Origin: Halobaculum saliterrae | GTDB lineage: Archaea > Halobacteriota > Halobacteria > Halobacteriales > Haloferacaceae | Length of the DNA stretch: 64,000 nt | Assembly (NCBI RefSeq): GCF_009831625.1 | Contig: NZ_WUUS01000006.1 | Location: 124,001-188,000 of the forward strand | Direction: 5' to 3' | Shown: positions 18,759-28,090 of the stretch, one piece after another | Numbering within the stretch: the stretch's first letter is position 1 | Layout: every line of letters begins with the position of its first letter | Notes under the pieces: model-generated | Database searches by the model: none | What the model saw: only the letters and a program-made list of their open reading frames with translations | Told to the model about the DNA's origin: nothing | Program-made: the position numbers and the translations under genes

Positions 18759-20699
18759 TCAGTCCGTCCGAACGAGCCGTCCCTCGTCGTAGCTGTACCC
18801 CGCCGTCTTGAACGCCTCCATCGCGTGCTCGGCGTCGACCTCGCCGTCGCGACCCAGGAACGGCGTCACCGGGTCGGCGCCGTCCCACCGGAGCTCGTCG
18901 GGGACCCACTCGGTGTTCGCCAGCGGGGTCACCGCCGGCCGCGCGTAGCCGTCGAACACGTCGTCGAGGAGGGCCGTGCGGTCGATCAGGCGCGCGAGCG
19001 TGTGGCGGAACTGCGGGTTGGACAGCGGCGCCGACAGCGCGTTGTAGCCGACGACGTACGGCGGCGTGCGACCGTCGACGATCAGGTCGGTCCCGTCGGA
19101 CCGCCCGATCCGCGGAACCGTGTCGGCGCCGACGGCGGTGCCGGTCACGTCGGCGTCGCCGTCGGTGACGACGCCGACGGCGCTCACGCCGGAGCCGACG
19201 ACGCGCACGGAGAGCCGGTCGAACGCCGGCGGACCGTCGACGCCCTCGGGGAGCGTCGCCCGATCGGCGTCGACCAGGAAGTGGTCGTCGAACCGTTCGA
19301 GCGTGAGCGACTCCCTCGGGGAGTTCCGGACGAACCGGAGCGGTCCGCTCCCGACCGGCGGGATGTTGTTCGTCACCAGCGCGTCCGTCACCGACCCGAT
19401 CTCGATCCCCGCCAACGAGGCGGGGGTGGTCCGGTCGCTCCAGACGTGCTCCGGGAGGACGGGAACCGTGAGCGCGCGCACGGCGATGTCGGGGGGACAC
19501 TCCACGAACCGGATCTCGATCCGCCGGTCGTCGACCGCCCGCACCTCGTCAACGAGGCTGATCCGGCCCTGGAACCGCGGCGACGGCACCTCCTCGTCGT
19601 CCGGGATCCCCTCCCCGTCGTCGGCGTCGGCGTCGGACCCGCCGTCGCCGTCGGAGTCCTCGTCGCCGCCGGCCCCGCCGTCGCTGCCGTCGCCGTCGAC
19701 GGGTCCGATCGACGTGTCCGCGAGCAGGTCGTAGGTGAACGCCACGTCGTCGGCCGTGAGCGGTTCCCCGTCGTGCCACGTGGCGCCCGATCGCAGCTCC
19801 ACGCGAGCGACCGGCGGCTCGTCGCCGTCGAACGACCACGACGCCGCCAGCCACGGCTCGGTCGTTCCGTCGTCGGCGACGTATCCGAGGGAGTCGTACA
19901 GGAGCCCGGTCAGCACGCCGCTGCGGCGGAACTCGACGGCGAGCGGGTTCAGGTTCGACGTCCCGCGCCGGTCCGTCACGGCCAGCCGAAGCGTCGACGC
20001 CGACGAGTCGTCCACCTCCGAGTCGGACTCCGTGGCGGTCGTTCGCGGACTCCCCTCGCCTCCCCTGCCGGTCGTCCGTTCCAGCGAGAGGTAGCCGGTC
20101 GGGGACCGGAGGTCCGCCGATCGCCAGCCGTCGAACCTGTCGGCGCGAGCCGCGCGGATGTCGTCGGGGAACGCGACGACGGTGAACGGCTGCGTCCGCG
20201 CGATCACGTACTGGAGCCGTTCGAGCGCGTCCTCGCGTTCCCGTCCGGTCGTCCGGCGCTGCGTCTCGAGGTGGTCGTTGGCGTCGAGGTCGCTGTAGCC
20301 GAACGGGTTCTGCCAGCCGGGTGTCTCGACGAACCGGGAGTGCAACAGCGAGTAGAGGCTGTCCGGCTGTTCGAACCGCGCCGGCGTCTGCGCGACGAAC
20401 AGGTCGAACTCACGGTTCAACAGCACCTGTCTGAACAGCTCCTGCTCGGACACCGGAGAGACCTGCGCGTCGATCCCGGCGGTTCGAAGCCACTCGGCGA
20501 TCCGTCGCCCCACGCGGAGGGCGTACGGGTCCTCGTCGGCCGGTGCGGCCTTGATCGTGAGCGTCACCTGACTCCGCGACTCCCACCCCGACATCGTGCG
20601 GATCCGGCCGACGCATCCGCTCGCGGCGACGGCCGCGCCGCTTGCGATCGTCGCGAGCGCACGCCGGCGCGGCGGTCCGGACGACGGACGGTGACCCAT
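18759..20699 (-). CDS. Oligopeptide-type ABC substrate-binding lipoprotein (orphan)
   Basis: The product has 646 residues. A Tat signal (RRRALATIASG) ends in the lipobox A-S-G-C. It looks like two partial copies of the SBP_bac_5 domain: residues 40-215 resemble the C-terminal lobe (GYSDLDANDHLETQRRTTGR) and 240-640 a fuller one, with the family marker LRSGATWHDGEPLTADDVAF around 305-325. Between about 345 and 385 lies a very acidic Gly/Asp/Ser stretch (GSDGGAGGDEDSDGDGGSDA) that splits the domain and must be a surface loop. No permease or ATPase is encoded nearby, so it is an orphan. It could deliver to a distant transporter or serve another surface role. ATG at 20699 is 134 bases from the divergent arylsulfotransferase start. 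Confidence 0.85.
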   Translation of the reverse strand: MGHRPSSGPPRRRALATIASGAAVAASGCVGRIRTMSGWESRSQVTLTIKAAPADEDPYALRVGRRIAEWLRTAGIDAQVSPVSEQELFRQVLLNREFDLFVAQTPARFEQPDSLYSLLHSRFVETPGWQNPFGYSDLDANDHLETQRRTTGREREDALERLQYVIARTQPFTVVAFPDDIRAARADRFDGWRSADLRSPTGYLSLERTTGRGGEGSPRTTATESDSEVDDSSASTLRLAVTDRRGTSNLNPLAVEFRRSGVLTGLLYDSLGYVADDGTTEPWLAASWSFDGDEPPVARVELRSGATWHDGEPLTADDVAFTYDLLADTSIGPVDGDGSDGGAGGDEDSDGDGGSDADADDGEGIPDDEEVPSPRFQGRISLVDEVRAVDDRRIEIRFVECPPDIAVRALTVPVLPEHVWSDRTTPASLAGIEIGSVTDALVTNNIPPVGSGPLRFVRNSPRESLTLERFDDHFLVDADRATLPEGVDGPPAFDRLSVRVVGSGVSAVGVVTDGDADVTGTAVGADTVPRIGRSDGTDLIVDGRTPPYVVGYNALSAPLSNPQFRHTLARLIDRTALLDDVFDGYARPAVTPLANTEWVPDELRWDGADPVTPFLGRDGEVDAEHAMEAFKTAGYSYDEGRLVRTD

Positions 20700-20833
20700 C
20701 TCCTGTCCAATTGGATCCTTGGTCGATTAGGCCTTGTTACCGTTTCCGGTCAAAGGCAACGAGCGGTTTCGGCCCCCGATCGGCTACCCGTGCCACGGTG
20801 AGTATTTTGTGCGAGCGAGTCGAAGCGACGGAC

Positions 20834-22231
20834 GTGTCCCCGGAACCGCCGACGCCGTCGGTCCGCGTCCTCCTCGCCGCGCTCGTCGTCGTCGCGGCCG
20901 GGACGCTCGTCGTCGGCTACGTCGAGGCCGAGCGTGCGAGCGAGGACGTCACCGGCGACCCGGCCGTCGAGCGGGCGCTGCGTACCGGCGACGACTCCGC
21001 GGTCGTCGGCCCCCGCGACGGCGTCACCGTCGTCGCGACCGACTCGAACGCCTTCGTCGCCGACGAGAACGACGGACCGCGCGCGCAGGCCGAACTGATC
21101 GCGTTCGCGCCCGACGGCACGATCCGGTACCACCAGAACGACCACACCCGCTACTGGGACGTCGACCCCGTCGAGGGAACCGACGTCACCGTCGAGTTCG
21201 TGTACGCGGACCACCTCGACGCCGACGAGTGTGCCGGGAGCGTCTGCACCCGCAACGGCGTCGAGCGCGTCAACCTCACGACCGGGGAGTCGACGGACGT
21301 GTTCAGCCGGATCACGCCCGGGAAACACTCCACCCGCTGGCACGACGCCGACCGGATCGACGACGAGCGCCTGCTCGTGGCCGACATCCATCGCGACCGC
21401 GCGTTCATCGTGAACACGACGACCGGGCTGACCGAGTGGGAGTGGGACGCCCAGTCCGACTTCGACCCGACCGGGAGCGGCGGTCCGTTCCCGGAGGACT
21501 GGACGCACATCAACGACGTGGAGTACGTCGAGATCGACGGGCGCGAGACGGTCATGGTGAGCGTCCGCAACCACGATCAGGTCGTGTTCGTCGACGTACA
21601 GCGGGGGCTGCGCGAGGACTGGACGCTCGGGAGCGACGGCGACCACGACACGCTGTACGAGCAGCACAACCCCGACTACATCCCGCCCGAGCGCGGCGGA
21701 CCCGCGCTGCTCGTCGCCGACTCCGAGAACGGTCGCGTCGTCGAATACCGGCGCGAGGACGGCGCGTGGGAGCGTTCGTGGACGTGGAGCGACGAGCGCG
21801 TGCAGTGGCCCCGTGACGCCGACCGCCTCCCGAACGGCCACACGCTCATCACCGACTCCAACGGCGACCGCGTCGTCGAGGTCGACACCGACGGGGAGGT
21901 CGTCTGGTCGGCCGACCTCGGTTTCCCGTACGAGTCCGAACGCCTCGGCACCGGCGACGAGAGCGCCGGCGGCGAGTCCGCGGCGTCGCTGGGGCTGGAG
22001 TCACGGACGTTCGACCCCGAGACCGGATCCGCGCTCGACCGGGTCGCGGCCGCGGCGCCGCCGACACTCGTCAACGCGATCGCGTACGTCCGTCCGCGCT
22101 GGGTCGGGCTCGCCGAGGGCGCGGCGATCCTCGCGCTGCTCGTGTCGATTCCCGCGCTCGCGTGGAGCGAATACCGCCGCCTCGGCGTCTCTGCGTCGCT
22201 TCGGTGGCCCCTCACGTTCGAGCGCAAATGA
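20834..22231 (+). CDS. Arylsulfotransferase-like (ASST) membrane-anchored beta-propeller
   Basis: The product has 465 residues: an N-terminal membrane anchor (VRVLLAALVVVAAGTLVVGY), a beta-propeller of repeats ending in D-x-G-x-x-x-W strands (VVATDSNAFVADEND, WTHINDVEYVEIDGRETVMV, WPRDADRLPNGHTLITDSNG, VVEVDTDGEVVWSADLGFPY), and a C-terminal anchor (about 420-445). The fold matches the arylsulfotransferase family, which moves sulfate between phenols, but the catalytic histidine cannot be assigned and many such proteins are probably not sulfotransferases. The GTG at 20834 is chosen because a TATA-like tattttg lies about 30 bases before. It overlaps the next gene by 4 bases (ATGA). Propeller faces the outside. 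Confidence 0.75.
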   Translation: MSPEPPTPSVRVLLAALVVVAAGTLVVGYVEAERASEDVTGDPAVERALRTGDDSAVVGPRDGVTVVATDSNAFVADENDGPRAQAELIAFAPDGTIRYHQNDHTRYWDVDPVEGTDVTVEFVYADHLDADECAGSVCTRNGVERVNLTTGESTDVFSRITPGKHSTRWHDADRIDDERLLVADIHRDRAFIVNTTTGLTEWEWDAQSDFDPTGSGGPFPEDWTHINDVEYVEIDGRETVMVSVRNHDQVVFVDVQRGLREDWTLGSDGDHDTLYEQHNPDYIPPERGGPALLVADSENGRVVEYRREDGAWERSWTWSDERVQWPRDADRLPNGHTLITDSNGDRVVEVDTDGEVVWSADLGFPYESERLGTGDESAGGESAASLGLESRTFDPETGSALDRVAAAAPPTLVNAIAYVRPRWVGLAEGAAILALLVSIPALAWSEYRRLGVSASLRWPLTFERK

Positions 22232-23847
22232 CGGGACGGATCGTCGCGATCGCCGCACACGGCGGGTTCGACGCGCTTCCGCTCGACGCCCGCGACCGTC
22301 CGTGGCTCGCGCTGGCGCTGTTGCCCGCGTGCGTCGCCGTCGCGGTCTACCTCGCGACGAACCCGTACCCGGCGTACGGAGCCGGCCTGTACGCGCAGAT
22401 CGCCGCCGAGATCGCCGCGAACGGCTACCGGCCGCCGGCGACGATCCCCGGCTACACCGCCGAGGGCGTCCCGTTCGCGTACCCGCCGCTGCAGTTCTAC
22501 GCGTTCGCGCTCCTGTTGGATCTGGGCGTCGACCCCGTCACCGTCGCCCGATTCCTCCCGAGCGTCGCGGTCGTCGCCGTCGCCGTCCCCGTGTACCTCC
22601 TCGGACGCGACGTCACGGGGTCGCGGCCGGCGGGCGCCGCGGCGGCGACACTCGTCGCCGTGAACCCGCAGATCCTGGAGTGGCACGTCTCCGCCGGCGG
22701 CGTCGTGCGCGCGTTCGCCTTCCTGTACGCGCTCGCATCGATCTACGCGGGGTACCGGGCGTACACGACGGGCTCGCGCCGAGCGCTCGTCGCCGGGGCG
22801 GTCCTGTTCGGACTGACCGCGTTGTCGCATCCAACCTACACGCTGTTCGTCGTCGCGAGCTACGTCGTCCTGTGGGTCACGCTCGACCCGTCGCCCGTGG
22901 GGTTCGTCCGCGGGCTGGCCGTCGGGCTTGGCGGGACGGCGATCGCGGCGCCGTGGCTGGCGTGGGCGGTCGCCACCCACGGCCCCACGGTGTTCGCCGC
23001 CGCCGCGGGCACCCACGGGGGCGTCGGCGGCGGCGCGGCGCTGCTGGCCGGGGAGCTATCCCCGTTCACGTTGGTCCCGCTCGCCGCGGCCGCGTACCTC
23101 CTCGCCCGCGGCGACCGGCTGCTTCCGACGTGGATCGTCGTCGCGGAGCTGCTGTTCAAACAGCCGCGGTTCGCCTACGCCGCCGGCGCCGTCGCGCTCG
23201 CGGCGGTCGCCGTCGACCTCGCGGGTCGCCTCCCGGAGCGGTCGCTCGGGGACTCGCTCCCGTCATCTCCGTGGCCGTCGGGTCTCGTGTCCGGGCGGGA
23301 GGGGCCGTCCGGTCGCACGGGGGCTCGCGCCGCGCTCGCGGCGGCGCTGCTCGTCGCCACCGCGGCCGTCGGCGGGGCCGCGCTCGCGGCGGAGATGACG
23401 GCCGCGAGCGACCCGTCGACCCCGGAGTTCCTCGACGGCGACGACCGCGAGGCGATGGCGTGGATCGCGAGCGAGACGCCGCCCGACGCGACGTTCGTCG
23501 CCGTCGGCGACGCCGCCGAGTGGCTCCCCGCGTTGACCGATCGCACGCTGCTCGTCGGGCCGTGGGGGGTGGAGTGGCGCGACGCAGGGGAGTACGAGCG
23601 CCACCTGTCGGCGTTCGAGACGCTATCGACGTGTCGAAGCGCCGGCTGCGTCGAGTCGAGCGCGGCGAGCGTCGGCGCGGTCCCGACGCACGTGTACCTC
23701 CCGAAGGGGCAGTACACCGTCCGCGGGGAGTCGACGGTCACCTTCGGCACGCTCGACCGGTCGTTCGCGGCCGCCGACGGCTGGACGCGCGTCCACGAGA
23801 ACGACGGCGTCGTGGTCTATCGCTCGACGAGGACGACGGCGGACTGA
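22228..23847 (+). CDS. GT39/ArnT-like multispan membrane glycosyltransferase
   Basis: The product has 539 residues with about ten membrane helices and a soluble C-terminal part of 150 residues. Features of the GT-C fold: a first outer loop ending in YPAYGAGLYAQIAAEIAANG (acidic residues are few here), FAYPPLQFYAFALLLDLGVD, and the cytoplasmic/hydrophobic pattern HPTYTLFVVASYVV. The C-terminal region DDREAMAWIASETPPDATFV is the usual outer domain of PMT/ArnT-like haloarchaeal proteins. No D-D catalytic motif can be named with confidence. Its start overlaps the stop of the ASST gene, so the pair is translated together and probably works on the same surface molecule. Confidence 0.7.
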   Translation: MTGRIVAIAAHGGFDALPLDARDRPWLALALLPACVAVAVYLATNPYPAYGAGLYAQIAAEIAANGYRPPATIPGYTAEGVPFAYPPLQFYAFALLLDLGVDPVTVARFLPSVAVVAVAVPVYLLGRDVTGSRPAGAAAATLVAVNPQILEWHVSAGGVVRAFAFLYALASIYAGYRAYTTGSRRALVAGAVLFGLTALSHPTYTLFVVASYVVLWVTLDPSPVGFVRGLAVGLGGTAIAAPWLAWAVATHGPTVFAAAAGTHGGVGGGAALLAGELSPFTLVPLAAAAYLLARGDRLLPTWIVVAELLFKQPRFAYAAGAVALAAVAVDLAGRLPERSLGDSLPSSPWPSGLVSGREGPSGRTGARAALAAALLVATAAVGGAALAAEMTAASDPSTPEFLDGDDREAMAWIASETPPDATFVAVGDAAEWLPALTDRTLLVGPWGVEWRDAGEYERHLSAFETLSTCRSAGCVESSAASVGAVPTHVYLPKGQYTVRGESTVTFGTLDRSFAAADGWTRVHENDGVVVYRSTRTTAD

Positions 23848-23966
23848 CCGCGCCGACGGTCGCCGCCCGCGGCGATCGGCGCGGGTGAACAGCTCCCTGA
23901 CGCGGACCGACTCCGTCGTCCCGTCCCGTCCTGTCCCGGATGCGGACTGTCGTCCGGCTCGGCCGG

Positions 23967-25106
23967 TCACGCGTAGCCCGCGAGCGGCGCCGCGAGCGCG
24001 GCCGCCCACGCGATCGCGCCCGCCGCGGCTGTACGGCGGTCTCCGCGGGCGATCCCGAGCGCGAACAGCCCGAGCGCACAACACAGCGCGAGTCGGTGTA
24101 CCCCCAGCCGGATCGGCACCTCCCTGACCCCGACGCCGACGAGGTCGAGCACGACGCCCGTCCCGAGCCCGCCACCCACGAGCAGCGCCGTCCGCTCGGG
24201 CGGCCGACCCGACGCGAGCCACGTCACGAGCGCCGGGGGCCCGAAGGCGAGCACCGGGTACAGCCCGGCGGCGAAGACCCGCGGATCGGCGGCGGGGACG
24301 GCGCTCTCGACGGTCAGCCCGAGCGACCGGACGCCGAGCAACACGCCCGCGAGCGCGATCGGGAGGGCGACGTCGGCGGGCGACCACCCCTCGCCGAGCC
24401 ACTCGCGGCTGTGGCTCACCGCGACCGCGCCGACGAGCGCGACGGGGGCGGCGAACTCGATGGTCGTCGTCCAGCCGTCGCTCCCGCCGCCGGGGAGGCC
24501 GTGGTACTCTCGGGCGACGTTCGCGACGAACGGCTCGTCGCGCAGATCGCGCTCGATGAACTGCGCCCCGGGGCGGATCCCGGTCACGGTGTGCCGAAGT
24601 CGAAACCAGTCCCAGTACTCGGCGTGTGCTTGGATCGCGCTCCAGTTCCCCGACGGGGCCGGGTACACCCGGACGTGGACGCGGCGCCCGAGGTACGCGC
24701 CGGTGCCCAACTGGTAGTTCGCGTCGACCCACGTCCCCGTGGCGTTTCGGTCCGGCGCGACGTACGTGTACCGGGCGGCGCCGCGCGCCGGTCGCCACGG
24801 CGACGACTCCGCCGCGAGCGCGTCGTCGCCCTCGACCGCCGTCCAGTTCCCCTCGGACCGGTCCGTGAGCGCGGTTCTCAGCGTTCCGGGATCCGCCCGG
24901 ACGACGACGTTGATCGCGAGGGTCCGCCCCTCGATGGACCGGGTCCGACTGGTGTAGGGCCAGAGGAGGTTCCCGGTCCCCTGCGGCGCGTACATGTGCT
25001 CGGCCGTCGGGTCCCGTCCCGTCCCGGGCGTCGACGGGTCGACCGCGACGCTGGCCAGGAGGGCGAGCACGACGACGCCCACGAGCGCGATCAGCCTGAC
25101 CCGCAT
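23967..25106 (-). CDS. Membrane protein with LssY_C-like outer domain
   Basis: The product has 379 residues: a signal-anchor (LIALVGVVVLALLASVAVD), a hydrophilic domain of about 200 residues outside, and five or six membrane helices at the C-terminus. The outer part has HVRVYPAPSGNWSAIQAHAE and YWDWFRLRHTVTGIRPGAQF, which resemble the LssY C-terminal domain family; this is from memory and weak. The ATG at 25106 is preferred over an in-frame GTG one codon before. A TATA-like cgtatagtc lies about 30 bases upstream. It is convergent with the GT39-like gene and so probably not in the same operon. Confidence 0.6.
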   Translation of the reverse strand: MRVRLIALVGVVVLALLASVAVDPSTPGTGRDPTAEHMYAPQGTGNLLWPYTSRTRSIEGRTLAINVVVRADPGTLRTALTDRSEGNWTAVEGDDALAAESSPWRPARGAARYTYVAPDRNATGTWVDANYQLGTGAYLGRRVHVRVYPAPSGNWSAIQAHAEYWDWFRLRHTVTGIRPGAQFIERDLRDEPFVANVAREYHGLPGGGSDGWTTTIEFAAPVALVGAVAVSHSREWLGEGWSPADVALPIALAGVLLGVRSLGLTVESAVPAADPRVFAAGLYPVLAFGPPALVTWLASGRPPERTALLVGGGLGTGVVLDLVGVGVREVPIRLGVHRLALCCALGLFALGIARGDRRTAAAGAIAWAAALAAPLAGYA

Positions 25107-25212
25107 CACACTGACGGTCGCTACCGGGCCCGAGACTATACGTGTAGGGGAGAGGTCGCCGGCGTCCGGTCGTGAACCGGTCCCGGGTGCCGGGGCGTTC
25201 CGTGTCGGTCCG

Positions 25213-25614
25213 TTACTCGTCGTCGACGACGCCGGTGACCATCACCGGGCGGCCGCCGTTGAGGATGACCGTCTGGGTCACCGAACCGAACAGCGCCTTG
25301 CCCGCCGGCGAGCGCTTGCGTCCGCCGACGACGATCAGGTCGGCGTCCGCCTCCTCGCTCACCTCGATGATCGCGTCCGCCGGGTCGCCGCTGGACTCGG
25401 TCACGTCGACGGTGATGCCCGCGTCCTCGAGGACCTTCTGCGCCTCACGAACCGACGCGACCTGGGTCGCGGAGGCGCCGCTGGGGTTGTCCTGGAAGAC
25501 GTGGACGATCGTGACCTCGGTGTCGCTCCCGTCACCCGGCAGTTTCGCGATCTCCTTCGCGGCGGCGCGCGCGTGCTCCTCCTCCTCGTCGACGCCGAGT
25601 ACCACGTGATACAT
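25213..25614 (-). CDS. Universal stress protein (UspA family)
   Basis: The product has 133 residues and the Rossmann-like Usp fold. It has MYHVVLGVDEEEEHARAAAK at the start and the nucleotide-binding motif VVGGRKRSPAGKALFGSVTQ (G-2x-G-9x-G-S/T), so it should bind ATP or AMP. Role in stress or in sensing of energy state, in the cytoplasm. The ATG at 25614 gives the canonical start; a longer frame adds four residues. Downstream of it (25209 to 25109) is a divergent gap to the LssY_C-like gene. Confidence 0.85.
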   Translation of the reverse strand: MYHVVLGVDEEEEHARAAAKEIAKLPGDGSDTEVTIVHVFQDNPSGASATQVASVREAQKVLEDAGITVDVTESSGDPADAIIEVSEEADADLIVVGGRKRSPAGKALFGSVTQTVILNGGRPVMVTGVVDDE

Positions 25615-25713
25615 ACATCGCACCACTCCCGGGCGGGGATTAGTCCTTTCGCCGTCGGCGACGTTCCGGGTCGTGACTTCCGGTCCCCGTCCTCACAGCT
25701 CGGGTGCGACGCC

Positions 25714-26022
25714 TCACTCGTCGATCGCGTCCGGGTCGTCGATCCGGCGGGAGACGTACACCACGAGCGCGAGCGGGATCCCGAGCACCGTCGCGAGCGT
25801 GACGGCGCCGTACACGCCGAACCCGAGCGCCGTCGGCGGCAGGGGGATCACCCCGTACAGCGCGGGCGCGCTGAGGCCGTCGACGAACGTGGCGACGAGC
25901 ACGCCGGCGCCGCCGCCGACGGCCGTGAGGATCAGATACAGCGCGATCACGACCCGTCGACCGCCGAACCGCCTGCCTCCGTCCCGGTCGCTCCGGTCCG
26001 CGTCGTCCCGGGAGGCGGTCAC
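25714..26022 (-). CDS. Cox-cluster membrane protein (DUF7520 type)
   Basis: The product has 102 residues with two membrane helices (about 25-47 and 60-88). The stretch GVIPLPPTALGFGVYGAVTL and LGIPLALVVYVSRRIDDP are shared, as I recall, by a family always found next to haloarchaeal cytochrome oxidase. It starts with GTG at 26022 that overlaps the stop of the small gene upstream (GTGA), so it is translated with it. The role is unknown; assembly or stabilisation of the oxidase is likely from context only. Confidence 0.75.
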   Translation of the reverse strand: MTASRDDADRSDRDGGRRFGGRRVVIALYLILTAVGGGAGVLVATFVDGLSAPALYGVIPLPPTALGFGVYGAVTLATVLGIPLALVVYVSRRIDDPDAIDE

Positions 26023-26105
26023 TGCAACACGAGGATCAGGCCGGTCGCGAACATGAGCAGGGCGATGCCGCCGAGCACGAGTCCGAGGAGGTCCTTGTCG
26101 CTCAT
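26019..26105 (-). CDS. 28-residue single-helix protein of the cox cluster
   Basis: The reading frame MSDKDLLGLVLGGIALLMFA-TGLILVLQ is a short cytoplasmic head (D/K) and one membrane helix. Its TGA stop overlaps the GTG of the next gene (GTGA), the arrangement of coupled genes. It starts 114 bases after the stop of coxA. Single-helix subunits are common partners of heme-copper oxidases, so it may be an accessory subunit; this is inference from place and shape. It is too short to be found by usual gene callers. Confidence 0.6.
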   Translation of the reverse strand: MSDKDLLGLVLGGIALLMFATGLILVLQ

Positions 26106-26219
26106 ACTCCCGTTCGGGGCCGCGCGACCAAAAGCCCCGTCGTCACGGACGCGCCGCTGGTCGCGATGGAACCCGGTCGAAAACCTGCGAGAACTCGACG
26201 AAACTCGGGGACAGCCGCG

Positions 26220-27998
26220 TTACTCCGCCGTGTCGTCCTCGATCTCCTGCCCGCCGTCGGCCGTCACGTCCTCGCCGCCGTCGGTGGCCGCCAGCGAGGT
26301 CTCGCGCTTGGCCTCGAACCAGTCCCACTCGGCGGTGTTGAGGTCCGTCTCGTCGAGGCGCCACGGGTCGCCCGACTGGACGCGCGGTCCCTCAATCCAG
26401 GAGACGGCGACGTTGTAGATCCAGATGATGCCGCCGACGAGCAGGAGGAACGCCCCCAGCGACGCGATCTGGTGGAGCGTCGCGAACTGCGGGAGGTAGG
26501 TGGCGTACCGGCGCGGCATGCCGCCGTAGCCGAGCAGCACCATCGCGAAGAACGTGACGTTGGTGCCGATCATCCACAGCCAGAAGTGCGCCTTCGCGAG
26601 CCGGCGCTGGTACCAGCGGCCGGTGACGAGCGGGAACCAGTAGTAGATACCCGCCATCCCCGCGAAGGTGATGGCGCCCATCACGATGTAGTGGAAGTGC
26701 CCGACGACGTAGTAGGTGTCGTGGAGCACGAGGTCGACGGGGATCGACGCGAGGAACACGCCGGTCACGCCGCCGATGATGAAGTTGCTCACGAAGCCGA
26801 TACAGAACAGCATCGGCGTCGTGAGGCGGAGCTTCCCGTTCCACATCGTCGTGATCCAGTTGAACGTCTTCACCGCGGACGGTATCGCGATGGCCAACGA
26901 GACGGCCATGAACGAGGCGCGAAGCCGCGGGTCGATCCCCGTCGCGAACATGTGGTGTGCCCACACGCCGAACGAGAGCACGCCGATCGCGAGCGTGGAG
27001 TAGACGACGAACTTGAACCCGAACAGCTTCCGGCCGGAGAAGCGCGGGAGCACGTAGCTCACGATCCCCATCGGCGGGAGCACGAGGATGTACACCTCGG
27101 GATGGCCGAAGAACCAGAACAGGTGCTGCCACAGGATCGGACCGCCGCCCTCGACGGCGAAGAACGTCGTCGCGAAGTTGCGGTCGAGCAGGAGCATCAC
27201 CAGCGCGCTGCCCAGCAGCGGGAACGCGAAGAGGATGAGCCCCGACTGCGTCAGGATCGTCCACGAGAAGATGTCGAGGTTGGCCCAGGTGACCTCCTCG
27301 GCGCGCTCGGTGAAGATGGTCGCGATGAAGTTGATCGCCCCCATCGTCGCCGAGACGCCGGTGAGGTGCAGGCCGAGCAGCATCAGGTCGACCCCGACGT
27401 TCATCTGATTGCCGTTGCCGACGCCCGCCGACAGCGGCGTGTACATCGTCCAGGCGGTCTGGGCGGGGATGACGTCCGGCAGCGGGAAGAAGCCGGCCCA
27501 GATGAGGAGCGCACCCGGCGGCAGCAGCCAGAACGCGATGGCGTTGATGCGCGGGAACGCCATGTCGTCGGCGCCGATGACCAGCGGGATGAGATAGTTC
27601 GAGAACGCCGCGATGATCGGCGTTCCGAACAGGAACAGCATGGTGATGCCGTGGCTGGTGAGCAGCGAGTTGTAGAACGTCGCCGAACCCAGCACCGCCG
27701 TCTCCGGGGTGGTGAGCTCCGCGCGCATCAGCATCACCATCAGCCCGCCGACGACGAACGCGACCGTCGCGTACGCGCCGTACAGCAGTCCGATGTCCTT
27801 GTGGTCGACCGTCGTGAACCAGCGGATGAGCCCTGCGGGCTTCTCCGAGTGCCCGTAGCCGGACTCACCGACTGCGCCGCCGCCGGCACCCAGGGGCGTG
27901 TACGACCGCCAGTCCTCGACCCGAGCGAGGAAGGCGGCCACACCCAGGAGGAACGCCCCCATGAGCACCGTCAGCAGTAGTTGGCCGGTAATCTCCAT
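26220..27998 (-). CDS. coxA: Heme-copper oxidase subunit I (cytochrome c oxidase, aa3-type A family)
   Basis: The product has 592 residues with 12 core membrane helices. The low-spin heme His lies in YNSLLTSHGITMLFLFG, the CuB/Tyr motif is WFFGHPEVYILVLPPMG, the CuB His pair is VWAHHMFATG, and the heme His pair is YYVVGHFHYIVMG. The K-channel lysine is in SLAIAIPSAVKTFNW. This is the A family, which reduces O2 to water and pumps protons. An N-terminal extra helix (TGQLLLTVLMGAFLLGVAAF) and an acidic C-terminal tail are added. The ATG at 27998 is preferred over a GTG two codons before. Subunit II and III genes are not present here. The genes around it on the minus strand are small haloarchaeal partners. 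Confidence 0.93.
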   Translation of the reverse strand: MEITGQLLLTVLMGAFLLGVAAFLARVEDWRSYTPLGAGGGAVGESGYGHSEKPAGLIRWFTTVDHKDIGLLYGAYATVAFVVGGLMVMLMRAELTTPETAVLGSATFYNSLLTSHGITMLFLFGTPIIAAFSNYLIPLVIGADDMAFPRINAIAFWLLPPGALLIWAGFFPLPDVIPAQTAWTMYTPLSAGVGNGNQMNVGVDLMLLGLHLTGVSATMGAINFIATIFTERAEEVTWANLDIFSWTILTQSGLILFAFPLLGSALVMLLLDRNFATTFFAVEGGGPILWQHLFWFFGHPEVYILVLPPMGIVSYVLPRFSGRKLFGFKFVVYSTLAIGVLSFGVWAHHMFATGIDPRLRASFMAVSLAIAIPSAVKTFNWITTMWNGKLRLTTPMLFCIGFVSNFIIGGVTGVFLASIPVDLVLHDTYYVVGHFHYIVMGAITFAGMAGIYYWFPLVTGRWYQRRLAKAHFWLWMIGTNVTFFAMVLLGYGGMPRRYATYLPQFATLHQIASLGAFLLLVGGIIWIYNVAVSWIEGPRVQSGDPWRLDETDLNTAEWDWFEAKRETSLAATDGGEDVTADGGQEIEDDTAE

Positions 27999-28090
27999 GG
28001 ACACGCATCAGCGTCGAATACACAAGAAAGATTCGGGTCGCCCCCGGCCGCAGCCCCTCGGTTCCGGGGCCGTTCGGAGGTCAGATTCGA

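Noticed and set aside
18366-20801. Plus-strand open frame of 811 codons
   Set aside because: Antisense to the binding protein and PAP2 genes; repeats of Arg/Val/Asp only reflect GC-rich third positions.
26166-27980. Plus-strand open frame of 604 codons over coxA
   Set aside because: Shadow of the oxidase gene; His/Arg/Glu-rich without any domain.
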